A stretch of DNA of 64,000 nucleotides from Acinetobacter dispersus (GTDB lineage Bacteria; Pseudomonadota; Gammaproteobacteria; Pseudomonadales; Moraxellaceae), in NCBI RefSeq assembly GCF_009884975.1, contig NZ_CP041970.1, positions 1,240,001 through 1,304,000 on the forward strand, read 5' to 3'. Shown piece by piece: positions 34,392-44,822 of the stretch (its first letter is position 1; each line of letters begins with the position of its first letter). Below the pieces are notes generated by a model, which saw only the letters and a program-made list of their open reading frames with translations, was not told where the DNA came from and searched no databases. Both the position numbers and the translations under genes were made by a program.

Positions 34392-36680
34392 TTAGTAGCT
34401 GATCGTGTAGCTTAGACCATAGGTACGGCCTTCAGCTGGGATTGCCAATAATGGGTTCCCGTTCGATACTGCAGCTTGCTGTGCAAATACAGTATTGTAT
34501 TGAAGTCCCCAAACGTTATATACACCAAAATCTACACGACCTTTCCATGCAGGGACATGTCCCAACACATCCATGGTGGCATAGCCCTTAATTTTTGCTG
34601 CAGTATTCGCATCAGCTTTCACGGCAGCCTGAAATGCTTTATCTGAACTTGCAGCCGCTGCTGCGACTAATTCGCGATCATCATTATAGGCCTTGTTTGT
34701 CCCTTTAATTGCTTGCATTTGGACACGAACACCATAACCCTCATCATTGTCCCATTCAGCAAAAAGCGTTCCTTTCATTGGTGAAACTGCAAATGAATTT
34801 AGCTCATGCCACTTATTTGCCGCATCTTTATACTGCCCACTGGTATAACCTAAAGTGCCACCCACCTTATAGTTATCCATGAATGGATAACTAATCGTAG
34901 CTTCTGCACCATAGACACGTTGATCCGTATCTACGATTTTAGCTGCTCGGTTATTAAACTGCACTGTCTTATCAGAGGTGTTATAGAAACCAGTTAAACC
35001 AAGATTTAATCCATCATCTTGATTTAAACGCCAACCTAGCTCATAACTATTTACAGTAATCGGCTGAAGGTTTGAGGTTGAAACTGTATAAGTCGATACA
35101 TCACGCAGCATACGTTGTACGTCTGGGAAGCTGAAACCCTGAGAAAAATTAGCATACACTTGCTGTGCGTCACTAAGTTTATAAACAGCACCTAGGTTAA
35201 ATAATGGTTTATCATCGTGCGTTGAACCAGCAGGAACTGCTACTGACTCTCTGCTAGGAATATAGGCATCTGTTTCCGCTTGAATATATTGATAACGAAT
35301 ACCAGCTTGAATGTTCAATTGATCACTAACAGCATAATCACCTTGAACAAATGTACCAATATTTTGAACTTCTGTATTAGGACCATATCCCTTACGTACA
35401 CCTGTAGGTGTATAAACTAAATAAGGGTATTTTGTCGCAAGAATATCAATATATTGCTCGTCTTTTTCCCAGTCGTAATCAAGACCATAAGTTAATTTTA
35501 GATCTCTGTCTGCAACATTAAAGTCTGATTGCATAGTTGAGCGTAAACCTGCAACCTTAATTTCCGATTGAGACTGGTTCACAGAGGTTACGGCTTTTGT
35601 TGTTAAACCATATGGGAAAAATCTTGCTTTCTCATTACGGTAATAAGCTTCAACATTCAGTACTTGGCCTAAGAAATCTTGGTTTTGATACTGTGAATTT
35701 ATAGCATAACGTTCTGTAAATAAGTGATCACTCAGCTTCAAGCCTTTAATTGCTTTATAGCTAGGCTCACTCATATCATTACTTGTGCCTGTTGTAGGCA
35801 AATATGAATAATCTGGACCGTAATCCGTATCTTGTTTATCTTTATAGTATTGAGCACCAAAACTTAAGCTTTGTTTATCCGTTAAATTGAAATTCAGCCG
35901 CCCATTCACATCAATGGTATCAGTGTCCATGGTACTACCTTGCCAAGGACTTAAAGAAATTCGGTTACCGTCACCATCAAACTGCGAACCACGACTTGTA
36001 AAATTAGCGCCTAAAAAGCCATCTACATTACCTTTATTAAAGGAAACTGACTGTCCAACCTCATACGCTAAACCATCTCCACGAAATGTATCTGATGAGG
36101 TAATTCCGACTTTGCTTTCAAAGCTTAAAGGTTTTGAAGTATCGGCACGTTTGGTGATGATATTGATAATGCCGCCAGTTGCGCCTGAACCATAAATACT
36201 GGTTGCCCCAGAGATAATTTCAATACGCTCAATCATGCTTGGGCTAATACTATTCAGCTGACGAGAAACATCTCGAGAACCTGTTTGAGAAACGCCGTCA
36301 ATCATCACCAAAACATTACGACCACGCATCGTTTGACCATAATTACTAGTTGTACCGCTGCTTGGAGCAAGTGAAGGAACAAGCTGCGCTAAGACATCTG
36401 CAACTTTACGTCCAGCCGTTGCCTGTTGTGCGATTTGCGTACGATCAATCGTCTGAACAGTCCCTGCAATTTCTGAAATATTCTTTGGTGTTCGGGTCGC
36501 AGTTACAACTATCTTTTCTAACTGAGCAACAGGTTTCTGTGATGATTCTGTGGTTACAGTAGCCTCTCCCGACACAGTTTCTGCATATGCTTGCTGCGCA
36601 AACATGGCCATGACAGCAAGACAACATGGTGTCATTTTAAACAGTACTTGTTTTGCCCTAAACTCATTATTGACTTTCAT
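34392..36680 (-). CDS. bfnH: TonB-dependent ferric siderophore receptor
   Basis: A 762-residue outer-membrane receptor. The signal sequence (FKMTPCCLAVMAMFAQQAYA) precedes the TonB box EKIVVTATRT, then the plug (VADVLAQLVPSLAPSSG, VLVMIDGVSQTGSRDVSRQL, IEIISGATSIYGSGATGG) and a barrel ending GLSYTISY. Context makes it the importer for the siderophore made by the surrounding genes. GGAG lies before the Met at 36680; the frame extends to 36710. A Fur-box-like site at 36760-36778 means it can be transcribed apart from the biosynthesis genes. Confidence 0.92.
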   Translation of the reverse strand: MKVNNEFRAKQVLFKMTPCCLAVMAMFAQQAYAETVSGEATVTTESSQKPVAQLEKIVVTATRTPKNISEIAGTVQTIDRTQIAQQATAGRKVADVLAQLVPSLAPSSGTTSNYGQTMRGRNVLVMIDGVSQTGSRDVSRQLNSISPSMIERIEIISGATSIYGSGATGGIINIITKRADTSKPLSFESKVGITSSDTFRGDGLAYEVGQSVSFNKGNVDGFLGANFTSRGSQFDGDGNRISLSPWQGSTMDTDTIDVNGRLNFNLTDKQSLSFGAQYYKDKQDTDYGPDYSYLPTTGTSNDMSEPSYKAIKGLKLSDHLFTERYAINSQYQNQDFLGQVLNVEAYYRNEKARFFPYGLTTKAVTSVNQSQSEIKVAGLRSTMQSDFNVADRDLKLTYGLDYDWEKDEQYIDILATKYPYLVYTPTGVRKGYGPNTEVQNIGTFVQGDYAVSDQLNIQAGIRYQYIQAETDAYIPSRESVAVPAGSTHDDKPLFNLGAVYKLSDAQQVYANFSQGFSFPDVQRMLRDVSTYTVSTSNLQPITVNSYELGWRLNQDDGLNLGLTGFYNTSDKTVQFNNRAAKIVDTDQRVYGAEATISYPFMDNYKVGGTLGYTSGQYKDAANKWHELNSFAVSPMKGTLFAEWDNDEGYGVRVQMQAIKGTNKAYNDDRELVAAAAASSDKAFQAAVKADANTAAKIKGYATMDVLGHVPAWKGRVDFGVYNVWGLQYNTVFAQQAAVSNGNPLLAIPAEGRTYGLSYTISY

Positions 36681-36759
36681 TTTCTCGTTTCTCCAGAGCC
36701 CTAATATCACTCAAAAAATATCCAAAAGGCAGGCCATCATACTAAATTTAAATATTAAT

Positions 36760-36778
36760 GAGAATGATTTTTATTAAA
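36760..36778. promoter_or_regulatory. Fur-box-like site upstream of bfnH
   Basis: 14 of 19 positions match the consensus on the minus strand, 80 bases before the receptor start and overlapping the bfnG stop. Confidence 0.65.
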
Positions 36779-37391
36779 AATAGTATTCATCTATCCTTTC
36801 ATGTAAAAAGAAATTGTCTTTCTTGTTTTTTTCTTCTCGTTCAATGAGCTGAAACTGCTCCAAATAGGCATGAGCAACGTCTAATTTGAGAACAAACACC
36901 CCATCAGCATCAGCAATTAACAAGTCACCTGATTGCACCGTACATCCATTGATATAGATATCGGCATTTAGCTCTACAAGACTTTCTCCTTCGTTCCGAG
37001 TGGTTAAGCAACTAACCGCATGCGCAAAAATAGGTAACTTCAGTTTTAATAAAGCCTGACGATCTGTGATTGCTCCGAGTACAACGACTCCAGCCAGACC
37101 GCAATGAATTGCAGCAACACTTCTTTGCTCCCCCCAACATGCGCGTTGCAAATCATGTCGCGCATCAATCAACAGTACTTCATTGGGCTGACAGCTCATT
37201 AGAACCTGTCTTAATTTGCTTGCATTTGTTGATTCAAGCCGTGCTGTCCTTACAATGCCTACCACCTGCTGTTCAGGTGACATGGGAAAAACATGTGGGA
37301 TATGACCTAAATCTAAAACATGGCCAATTGTAGAGCTTGCAATCTCTTTATAAGCATCGACCAGTAACGCTAAATTATCGATTTGATTCAT
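36774..37391 (-). CDS. bfnG: RraA-fold protein of the siderophore locus
   Basis: A 205-residue protein of the RraA/HMG-aldolase family. The core VLLIDARHDLQRACWGEQRSVAAIHCGLAGVVVLGAITDR follows the family pattern in sections. In active aldolases the last part reads GAVRD; here it reads GAITD, so the catalytic Arg appears to be Thr while the Asp is kept. It may therefore have changed chemistry or be a binding protein. Its start overlaps the bfnF stop by 4 bases (ATGA). A link to alpha-ketoglutarate-type building blocks of baumannoferrin is an attractive guess, no more. Confidence 0.75.
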   Translation of the reverse strand: MNQIDNLALLVDAYKEIASSTIGHVLDLGHIPHVFPMSPEQQVVGIVRTARLESTNASKLRQVLMSCQPNEVLLIDARHDLQRACWGEQRSVAAIHCGLAGVVVLGAITDRQALLKLKLPIFAHAVSCLTTRNEGESLVELNADIYINGCTVQSGDLLIADADGVFVLKLDVAHAYLEQFQLIEREEKNKKDNFFLHERIDEYYF

Positions 37392-38149
37392 AAGCTCATC
37401 TCTTTGATTTGTTTTGGCTGTAACGGGCAATTTCGACATAGCTCTTGCCCTGCTTCTTCAAGCTGAAAATAGAAACAGCACTTTTGTCGCATATAAGTTT
37501 TTAATTCTGGATGCCAATTTCTCCAAAGCTTTGCAAACGGATTTTCCTGTAAATTAAAACTTTGTGCTGATTTCGCGCTCAACCATTCTTGTTGCTTTAA
37601 TAGTCGTTGCTGCATTTCTTTACTTAAATTCTGCTGTTGCAAAGCTCGGTAAAATTGCACGACTCGTACAGCAGCATTTTCCCAAAGCAATACATAAGAA
37701 ACACGGCCAACTTTGGCAAATTGTGAAAACAATACGCTTAATTGGTTCAACATGAACTCAATATCATGGAAAGACAAAACCTGAAAAGATGAATAAGCCG
37801 AATCAATCAGTTGTAAAGTTCTATCCCAATACCAGTTGTTAGTTAATTCAACCGCTAATGTTGAACTTTGCCATTGAACAAAGGGCAACGCTGCAGCCTG
37901 ACAATATAAGGAAGGTAATATCCAAAGGGTTGACCAATATTTAACAAACAGTGATGTCGCACACCTTAAGTTTTTGGCATGAATACGTGTCGCAAAATTT
38001 TGCAGTGTGTTTTTACAAACCTCATCATCCAGCAAATCAACCAATGTTGTTGTACCTATTGGGAAATTGGATATTTCCAGTTTTAGATTTTGCTGTAAAA
38101 CTGAGAAAGTAGTGACTAACTCTGCTTGAACATCACGACACATATTCAT
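37388..38149 (-). CDS. bfnF: FhuF-type ferric siderophore reductase
   Basis: A protein of about 253 residues whose C-terminus carries the FhuF [2Fe-2S] ligand pattern: CCFYFQLEEAGQELCRNCP, that is C-C-x10-C-x2-C. FhuF proteins reduce hydroxamate-bound ferric iron in the cytoplasm after import. The start is uncertain: ATG at 38149 or 38143, or TTG at 38179, none with a clear ribosome site. The bfnE stop is 8 bases ahead of 38149. Gene order matches the bfn operon, and the reductase here closes the import route for the siderophore. Confidence 0.85.
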   Translation of the reverse strand: MNMCRDVQAELVTTFSVLQQNLKLEISNFPIGTTTLVDLLDDEVCKNTLQNFATRIHAKNLRCATSLFVKYWSTLWILPSLYCQAAALPFVQWQSSTLAVELTNNWYWDRTLQLIDSAYSSFQVLSFHDIEFMLNQLSVLFSQFAKVGRVSYVLLWENAAVRVVQFYRALQQQNLSKEMQQRLLKQQEWLSAKSAQSFNLQENPFAKLWRNWHPELKTYMRQKCCFYFQLEEAGQELCRNCPLQPKQIKEMSL

Positions 38150-38157
38150 ATTTACTT

Positions 38158-40068
38158 TTACTGACCCAAAACGTGCCAAAGTGGATTTTGGGTTTGCCCT
38201 ATTCCAGAAGGCATACTCCCGATGCGGGTATCCTGTTCAAGCAAAGGTCGCAGTAACTGTTTATAAGGCCATTGCGGCGACTCAAATAGTAAAAGCTGTA
38301 ACTGAACCCGAATTTCTTCTGCAAAATTGAGATTTTCCAGTTGATGTTGCAACTCGGCTGCCAGCACTTGCCAAACTTGTGTTGCTGCAATTTTATAATG
38401 GCTGACCAAAGTATCGATAATGCAAGCTAAGTTGACTTGTATCCCCAGAGTCTGGATATAAAACAGTAGCTCTTCGACTGAATCATGGTAAAGCGTATTT
38501 CTAAAATCATGTGGACTTAAATAATCTGGATCATCCAAACCATTGTGAAGAACCCAAGGTAAGTAAATACGTAATGAATCATGATCTCTGAACATCAAAC
38601 CATCGAACTGACCATTTTTAAGGACGAGACACAGATTCTGCCCATGAATTTCGCCCATAAGACCTAGACGAAATAAGCGTAAATTGACCTCAAAAAAGCA
38701 TGAACATAGCTGCGCAAACTGATTCAGCACATTTTCCGCATTGGTTTCTCGTTTCTGTAATTGCAGAATATATTCAAAAATCGCAGGTTGTCCTGGAATA
38801 ATGTGTCCTAGACTTGCCATAGGAATAAGTTGATAAGGATCCTGCAACAATTCAAATGGAATATGACGGCGTTGTGCAGCCAGATGTGTTGGTTTTTCCA
38901 CAAATAACCACTCATTATCCGCTGTTCTATCTTGCTGTTTTTCAGGCAAATAAGACCACCATTGCGTCTCTTCACATAGCCACAATTTTTGCTTTAAAAC
39001 GGGATCTTTTTGCTGCGCTTGTAACAATAACTTCTGGTTCTTTTCTCCATTAATCATTTTCACGATTGGCAGAAACCGAAGTGATCCCAAGGCCTTAATC
39101 CCGATGGGCAGTTTTAAACTCTCTTGTGGAATATCCTCCGATAACAGACTACGCATCGAAGCACTGGCATACATGCCTTTAGATATGAAGTTTAAAGGCT
39201 GGCAAATCCCTGCTGCAACATCCTCTGCATAGAATTGCTGAAATAGATGTTGGTATTGCCATGGATGTACTGGCATTGCGATATGCGTTTCACTCAAACC
39301 ACGTTGAAACATTTCCTGTTTTAACTGATGCCGCTCAGTACGATTGATAAAAATCTGGCTTGGCTGCTGGGTAAAGATATCCTCCACACCAGCACCAAAC
39401 ATCATTTTGTCTTTATGTACTGCAACCCAGTGAATACAAAGTTCTTGTGCAAATTCAGGACAATATTGTAGATATTCCTGTTGACTTAATCCCTCCTTAA
39501 GTTTCGCCAAGGGATGATAAGGTCTGTCTCTATAGCCCGCATATTGTTCTAAAATTCGAAATACTCGTGCAGAACTTTGATCAAGTAAATCGTGCGCCTC
39601 AACTTGGTGTTGCGGCAACAAACTATATTGCTTTAAACATTGCTTGATTTGCGCTGAAAACTTTTCAAGTTTCTCAGTCTGACAATGTTGAAACACCACC
39701 GTGGCTTGTAAATATTCAAACAGTTCAAATAATTCAATTGAATGAACTTGACTCTGATCACTGCTTCGTTCAACCAGTAAAACCTCTGAATCAGTAACAA
39801 TACTCCAAGGTTGAGCAATTCCCTTCTTGACCTCAAAAATAGTCAACCGCTGCAAATTTTGCTCAGGCAGTAGTACAAAGTAGTGCTGTTCAAGTGCTAC
39901 CTTATAATGCTGTTTTAAGTCTAAACCGAACACATCAAATTCAGATTGTGCTGTTTTAAAATCAACAATAAATGACGCTGGAATGAGTGATTCAACCAAT
40001 AAAGCATTGATAAAATCTTGTAAAATTGTTCTGTCTACTAACTGATAGACAGGTTGAAGTGCATTCAT
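38158..40068 (-). CDS. bfnE: NIS siderophore synthetase (IucA/IucC family)
   Basis: A 636-residue NRPS-independent siderophore synthetase that couples a carboxylate, usually citrate, to an amine using ATP. Family blocks HPWQYQHLFQQFY, EYILQLQKRE and GEIHGQNLCLVLKNGQ with LMFRDHDSLRI are visible. GTGAGG lies before the ATG at 40068. It is one of three synthetases here; in such pathways each catalyses one of the amide-forming steps. Which step this one does cannot be told from sequence alone. Confidence 0.9.
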   Translation of the reverse strand: MNALQPVYQLVDRTILQDFINALLVESLIPASFIVDFKTAQSEFDVFGLDLKQHYKVALEQHYFVLLPEQNLQRLTIFEVKKGIAQPWSIVTDSEVLLVERSSDQSQVHSIELFELFEYLQATVVFQHCQTEKLEKFSAQIKQCLKQYSLLPQHQVEAHDLLDQSSARVFRILEQYAGYRDRPYHPLAKLKEGLSQQEYLQYCPEFAQELCIHWVAVHKDKMMFGAGVEDIFTQQPSQIFINRTERHQLKQEMFQRGLSETHIAMPVHPWQYQHLFQQFYAEDVAAGICQPLNFISKGMYASASMRSLLSEDIPQESLKLPIGIKALGSLRFLPIVKMINGEKNQKLLLQAQQKDPVLKQKLWLCEETQWWSYLPEKQQDRTADNEWLFVEKPTHLAAQRRHIPFELLQDPYQLIPMASLGHIIPGQPAIFEYILQLQKRETNAENVLNQFAQLCSCFFEVNLRLFRLGLMGEIHGQNLCLVLKNGQFDGLMFRDHDSLRIYLPWVLHNGLDDPDYLSPHDFRNTLYHDSVEELLFYIQTLGIQVNLACIIDTLVSHYKIAATQVWQVLAAELQHQLENLNFAEEIRVQLQLLLFESPQWPYKQLLRPLLEQDTRIGSMPSGIGQTQNPLWHVLGQ

Positions 40069-40076
40069 AAATAACC

Positions 40077-41918
40077 TCACTTCACCTGTGCTTTGAAAGG
40101 TGCCAAAGGATTATCCACGAATTTGATCTGCATACTACGATCACCGAATAAGCGACGTTTGGTCAGAGACTCAATCCGGAGTTTCTCGGCAAATACATCA
40201 AAAATCTGGTATCGCGCATTGTGTTCAGGATGTTGTAATTGATAGTCTTGAATGACTTCTGCTGCCCATTTCCAGAAATCTTGTTCTGCAACGTCACTGT
40301 TTTGATTAAGGAAAATTGCAATATCCGTCAAAGCAACAAAGAACAAACAAGCGCAGCTAAAATCGCGAATACCGTCTAAATCATCCGTTAAAATAAAAGA
40401 CATACTGTTGGTTTTAGCGTGTTCTGGCGGTAACTGATCCAGCTCAGGTGCCAACTCAGGATGAGCCAAATGTGCTGGACTGTAACGTACGCCATCATGG
40501 AAATCTTTTAATAAAATACGCGTTGGCCAACCTTGCTGATGCACCAAAATGATATTTTGACCATGTGATTCAGTTGCAATGCCTTCTGCAAAAAGCAAAT
40601 GGATCAACGGAGTAACCACAACTTTCAGAAGCTGACGTGTCCATTGTTCAACGCCGTATTGTTGTAACCACGGTGCAATTAACGCCTGACCATCTTTTTG
40701 GATATGACTGACACCATTCAATGGAATTGCATCTTCACCATGACGTAAATATTGGTGCACACTTTCACGCCATAAACAGCCGATCGTGCCATACGCCTGA
40801 TGCGCATGTGAAGCTGGCAAGCGAGTAAAATCAACGCTCAAGCCATATACTTCACGTAGAACAGCAAAATCTAATTGTTTTGCAGTTTCGTTCTGTTCAA
40901 TCAAACGTTGCAGCCAGTCTGTAATAATTGGCCCATTCATGACCGTATGTTTTGCCAAGACTCTTGAGCTAGACGTATTGGTCAAACTCATCGAAAGTTT
41001 GATATATGGTTTTTCTGGGTGCTGCAAATTAGTGACCGTGCGTAAGGACTGCTGAGCCAAATAACGATCCTGACTTTGCCCTAAATAAATAATTTTCTTG
41101 TCTACAATTTCTTCTGCAAAAATTGAAATTAAATGATTTTCCCACTGCCAAGGATGTACAGGAATCCAAATATACTGCGATGTATCTACACCCTGCTTTT
41201 TAAGCTGTTGCTGAAATTGGATTAAATCCTGCGTGTTGATCTGCTTCTTAAAGAATTCCTTGGTCTCAATACTGTTAGAATGATTTTCAGCAGTGATATC
41301 TTTGTGTACGGCCAACCATACCAAAGCGATAGGCTGAGCAAATTCAACGCCGTAACGAACATTGTCTTGTAAACTAAAACCTACACGAGACTTATAACAA
41401 GGATGATATGGATGACCATCCATCAAGTACGACTCTAAAACATCGTATGGATATTGAATTGCCGGCAATGCATAGTTTTCAAAACAAACTTGAGACTGTA
41501 AGTCATGAATATAGGTACGTTTTAACTCAAAAATGAAATCTTCAACTTTTGCTGCCTCAGGAATAGAGCGCAAGACTTCATCAATAACCTGATTTAAACG
41601 TGCAGGTTGCAGATTGCCCTGTTCATCTAGGCGTAAAACATCTTGATGACGATCAAGGCGGACCATTTTGTAACTGTATTTTCGCTGACCTGGTGCAATA
41701 TATCGAATCGTTTGTTGTTGACGATCTCGTACCTCTATGTTGAAGTTTTTCTCATCAAAATCAGCCGATATAATTTCTTCAAAAATGAGTGCTTGAAGTA
41801 ATTGTTTAATGACTCTTTGCTCTACTTGCTTCGCTTGCTCAGGTTGTGGTTTCTGCCATGCTTGAAAAGTATTTTGAACAATATGCGTATTTGATAGAAC
41901 TGGATGTAATTGTCCCAT
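40077..41918 (-). CDS. bfnD: NIS siderophore synthetase (IucA/IucC family)
   Basis: A 613-residue IucA/IucC-type synthetase. Motifs include GHPYHPCYKSRVGF (nucleotide-binding region), IPVHPWQWENHLI, LSMSLTNTSSSRVLAKH and ATESHGQNIILVHQQGW. The C-terminal part resembles the FhuF-like transporter-associated domain common to the family. It ends 8 bases before bfnE begins. It is co-linear with bfnA-C and under the same presumed Fur control. Confidence 0.92.
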   Translation of the reverse strand: MGQLHPVLSNTHIVQNTFQAWQKPQPEQAKQVEQRVIKQLLQALIFEEIISADFDEKNFNIEVRDRQQQTIRYIAPGQRKYSYKMVRLDRHQDVLRLDEQGNLQPARLNQVIDEVLRSIPEAAKVEDFIFELKRTYIHDLQSQVCFENYALPAIQYPYDVLESYLMDGHPYHPCYKSRVGFSLQDNVRYGVEFAQPIALVWLAVHKDITAENHSNSIETKEFFKKQINTQDLIQFQQQLKKQGVDTSQYIWIPVHPWQWENHLISIFAEEIVDKKIIYLGQSQDRYLAQQSLRTVTNLQHPEKPYIKLSMSLTNTSSSRVLAKHTVMNGPIITDWLQRLIEQNETAKQLDFAVLREVYGLSVDFTRLPASHAHQAYGTIGCLWRESVHQYLRHGEDAIPLNGVSHIQKDGQALIAPWLQQYGVEQWTRQLLKVVVTPLIHLLFAEGIATESHGQNIILVHQQGWPTRILLKDFHDGVRYSPAHLAHPELAPELDQLPPEHAKTNSMSFILTDDLDGIRDFSCACLFFVALTDIAIFLNQNSDVAEQDFWKWAAEVIQDYQLQHPEHNARYQIFDVFAEKLRIESLTKRRLFGDRSMQIKFVDNPLAPFKAQVK

Positions 41919-41928
41919 AATAATAATC

Positions 41929-43368
41929 CTATTTATTTAATTCATTGGTTTTGTGCTGGTCTGGAAAACGCCATGCATAAGGCAAAGCGCACAATATAAG
42001 GACAGTACAAAAGATAAAGATTTCCTGAGTCGCCCTAAAGGAATCCGTATGTGTATGGACACTGGTTTGAAAAATATCTTGGCGTAATTGCAAATATAAA
42101 GCTGCCAGTACAACGGCAACCGCAGCAAAAAGCCGACGAAATAGATTGTTCAATGCAGCGGCCTGAGTCACCAAGTGCTGCTGTTGCTGGCGTAAGCTGT
42201 TGAGACCCGCTGTTGTAGAAGGCATATATGACAGGCCCATGCCAAGTCCATGCAGCAACATACAAAAAATGATGAACCATACATTTTGCACGGGTGCCCA
42301 TGCCAATAAAGCAAATGACAACGCGGTAATCACAATACCTAAACTCATGAGTTTGGCTGCGCCATAACGATCTAAATATTTGCCAGCGGGTTGACTACAT
42401 AAACCAGTAACCAGAGCACTGCTCATCAGTGCAAAACCCGTCCAAAGTGGGCTGAGCTTTAGGCCATGTTGAATCCATAAAGGAATCAGCAACATACCGA
42501 TAAACAAGCCAACTGTTTGAACAACACAAATAATTAGACTGAATCGAAACCCTTGTGTTGAAAAAAGTGCTGGTTCAATTAATGGACTAGTTTGACGTTT
42601 TTGGCTTGTTAAAAATTGCCAAAATGTTAACCCCGCTATTGTCAGGAAAAGCCAATACACTGGTTGGTATAAGTCTTCCAAATGATGAATCTGGCTTAAT
42701 GTTCCCAAAAGCAGAACAATACTTACACCAAGATAAATAAAACCCACCCAATCAAAGGACTGACTGGTATTTGCTTTTTCTTTAGGTAGGTAAAGATATC
42801 CAAGTACCAATGCAATCAAAGCGATTGGTAAATTAATAAAGAATAACGCTTGCCAATTGAGCCAGACTAAAACCAGTGCACCTAACATTGGACCAACTGC
42901 TAATGTCAACATAATCATGGCTCCCCATAATCCTGTTGCACTGCCTCTTTGCTCGCTTGGTGTTACTGAAAAAATTAAGCTCAACGACAATGGAATCATC
43001 AGTCCACTACAAAAACCTTGTAAAGCTCTAGCAACAAGGACCGACTCAAATTGATTAAACAAACCGCCAATTGCAGATGCCAAAGCAAAACACAATAAGG
43101 CGATTAAATAGGTTTGTCGTTTACCGAAACGCTGACTGAAATAACCAGCGAGTGGCAAACTAATGCTCATTGCTAATAAAAATGCAACGACCACCCAGCT
43201 TGCCCAAATCTCCCCAATCTGGAAATACTGCATCAGTTGGGGAATAGCAGGATTGAAACTACTGTTATTTAAGCTAACAGTACCGGTCCCTAACATTACC
43301 GTCAGCAAGACATAACGCTGTAATCCGATTTGTGCGGATTGAGCTGCTGATACAGAAGACTGCTCCAT
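41929..43368 (-). CDS. bfnC: MFS exporter, DHA2 (14-helix) type, siderophore efflux
   Basis: A 479-residue transporter with about 14 helices. LLAMSISLPLAGYFSQRFGKRQ holds the loop 2-3 signature, and LMIPLSLSLIFSVTPSEQRGSATGLW contains the family motif C region. Its place between synthetase and hydroxylase genes makes siderophore export from the cytoplasm the likely job, as proposed for similar loci. It begins 20 bases after bfnB. Confidence 0.88.
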   Translation of the reverse strand: MEQSSVSAAQSAQIGLQRYVLLTVMLGTGTVSLNNSSFNPAIPQLMQYFQIGEIWASWVVVAFLLAMSISLPLAGYFSQRFGKRQTYLIALLCFALASAIGGLFNQFESVLVARALQGFCSGLMIPLSLSLIFSVTPSEQRGSATGLWGAMIMLTLAVGPMLGALVLVWLNWQALFFINLPIALIALVLGYLYLPKEKANTSQSFDWVGFIYLGVSIVLLLGTLSQIHHLEDLYQPVYWLFLTIAGLTFWQFLTSQKRQTSPLIEPALFSTQGFRFSLIICVVQTVGLFIGMLLIPLWIQHGLKLSPLWTGFALMSSALVTGLCSQPAGKYLDRYGAAKLMSLGIVITALSFALLAWAPVQNVWFIIFCMLLHGLGMGLSYMPSTTAGLNSLRQQQQHLVTQAAALNNLFRRLFAAVAVVLAALYLQLRQDIFQTSVHTHTDSFRATQEIFIFCTVLILCALPYAWRFPDQHKTNELNK

Positions 43369-43388
43369 ACATATTTCCTCTGTACAAC

Positions 43389-44822
43389 CTAGTCGATATG
43401 TTCTGAGAGTTTTAACTGTGAATAAAAACCCGTAGAGATAGGTCTAAGTTGTCCAGATTTATGAACAGCACGAGATAAGCCTGAATCAGCCAGTTGGGCG
43501 TGATTTCGACTTGATTGATCTAGATGAGATTGATCAGAAGTACCAAACTGCTGATAAGACTGAGCATGATCAAGTCTAAATAACTCTTTACTCAGCAGTT
43601 GATTGGCAATCGTCGCTGCTCTATATGCTCCCAACCCCAAGTCTGGAGTGCCCACGCCATGATGGAAAACTTCCATATTCTGTAAGAAGATTCGCCCATC
43701 ACCCTGATAATTCACTTCAAAATTAGCACTCACTTGCCAACGTTCTGCTCGATCAAGTGGAATCATGGATTGTATATTTTGTAAGAAAGCAGGTTTAGGA
43801 TAGCGATAGCCCGTTGCCGCAATCACACAATCTGCATCAACGAGATAATTCTCATCTTGCTGACTATGATTGAAGTGCAATCGGACTTTTTGATTTTCTA
43901 AAACTTCGGCGTGCTGTAATTGATGATGCCCTGCTAGCATTACATCTGTAGCATGACCACCAATACTGCGATGATATAAACGTTCATAAATATCACGAAT
44001 CGTCTTGCTACTGATTCCTTTATATAAATTCGCCTGCTGAACAGGTAATTCAGCTTTCAACGACGGCGGCAAGTGATAGAAGTAATGCATATAATCAGGA
44101 CTAAAATGCTCTAACCCCAAAGGTGTATTTTCCATAGGGAAAAATCCAGCAGAACGCGTTAACCAGTGCAAATTAAAGTCTGGTATTGCCTGCTTTTGTG
44201 CATACTGTCGATCAAATAAATCTAGAAAAATTTCCGCTGCCGACTGACCAGAACCAATCAGGACTACATTTCCTTTTAGCTTCTCAGGACAATTTTTTAG
44301 ATATTCAGCAGAATGCAAACACTGTGTAGTTTTAGAATAGACTTGCTGTAGGCTTTCAGGCAAATGCGGTACTGTACCTATACCCAATACAAGCTGACGC
44401 GCTCGGTGAGTTTGCTGCTCACCGTTTGATAATATTACAACCTCAAAACCACCTTTGATCGCCTGCACATCAAGAACTTGACTACCAAATTGAATATTGC
44501 CGAGTTGCTGCACAACCCACTGACAATAGTGGTTATACTCTTGCCGCGGAATAAATAAATTTTCACGGAAGTAAAATTTATATAGCCGCTGATGATGCTT
44601 CAAATAATTAAGAAAACTATAGGGACTGGTTGGTTCGACCAAACTCACCAGATCCGCCATAAATGGTACTTGTAGCAAGGCATTGGGTAATTGCATCCCC
44701 GCATGCCAATCGAAATTCTGTTTCTGTTCAAAAAATTGATATTTAAGATCACTTTTGCCTTGCAGCAAACTGGCAAGACTTAAATTAAAGGGACCAAGCC
44801 CCACACCAATAAAATCAAGCAT
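43389..44822 (-). CDS. bfnB: N-hydroxylating monooxygenase (IucD/PvdA type)
   Basis: A 477-residue FAD/NADPH enzyme that hydroxylates a primary amine to make the hydroxamate precursor. The N-terminal FAD site is GVGLGPFNLSLAS, the NADPH site is VLIGSGQSAAEIF, and VIAATGYRYP is the C-terminal signature. In the baumannoferrin-type pathway the substrate would be 1,3-diaminopropane or diaminobutyrate rather than lysine or ornithine; this is inferred from context. It overlaps the bfnA stop by 8 bases. Confidence 0.92.
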   Translation of the reverse strand: MLDFIGVGLGPFNLSLASLLQGKSDLKYQFFEQKQNFDWHAGMQLPNALLQVPFMADLVSLVEPTSPYSFLNYLKHHQRLYKFYFRENLFIPRQEYNHYCQWVVQQLGNIQFGSQVLDVQAIKGGFEVVILSNGEQQTHRARQLVLGIGTVPHLPESLQQVYSKTTQCLHSAEYLKNCPEKLKGNVVLIGSGQSAAEIFLDLFDRQYAQKQAIPDFNLHWLTRSAGFFPMENTPLGLEHFSPDYMHYFYHLPPSLKAELPVQQANLYKGISSKTIRDIYERLYHRSIGGHATDVMLAGHHQLQHAEVLENQKVRLHFNHSQQDENYLVDADCVIAATGYRYPKPAFLQNIQSMIPLDRAERWQVSANFEVNYQGDGRIFLQNMEVFHHGVGTPDLGLGAYRAATIANQLLSKELFRLDHAQSYQQFGTSDQSHLDQSSRNHAQLADSGLSRAVHKSGQLRPISTGFYSQLKLSEHID

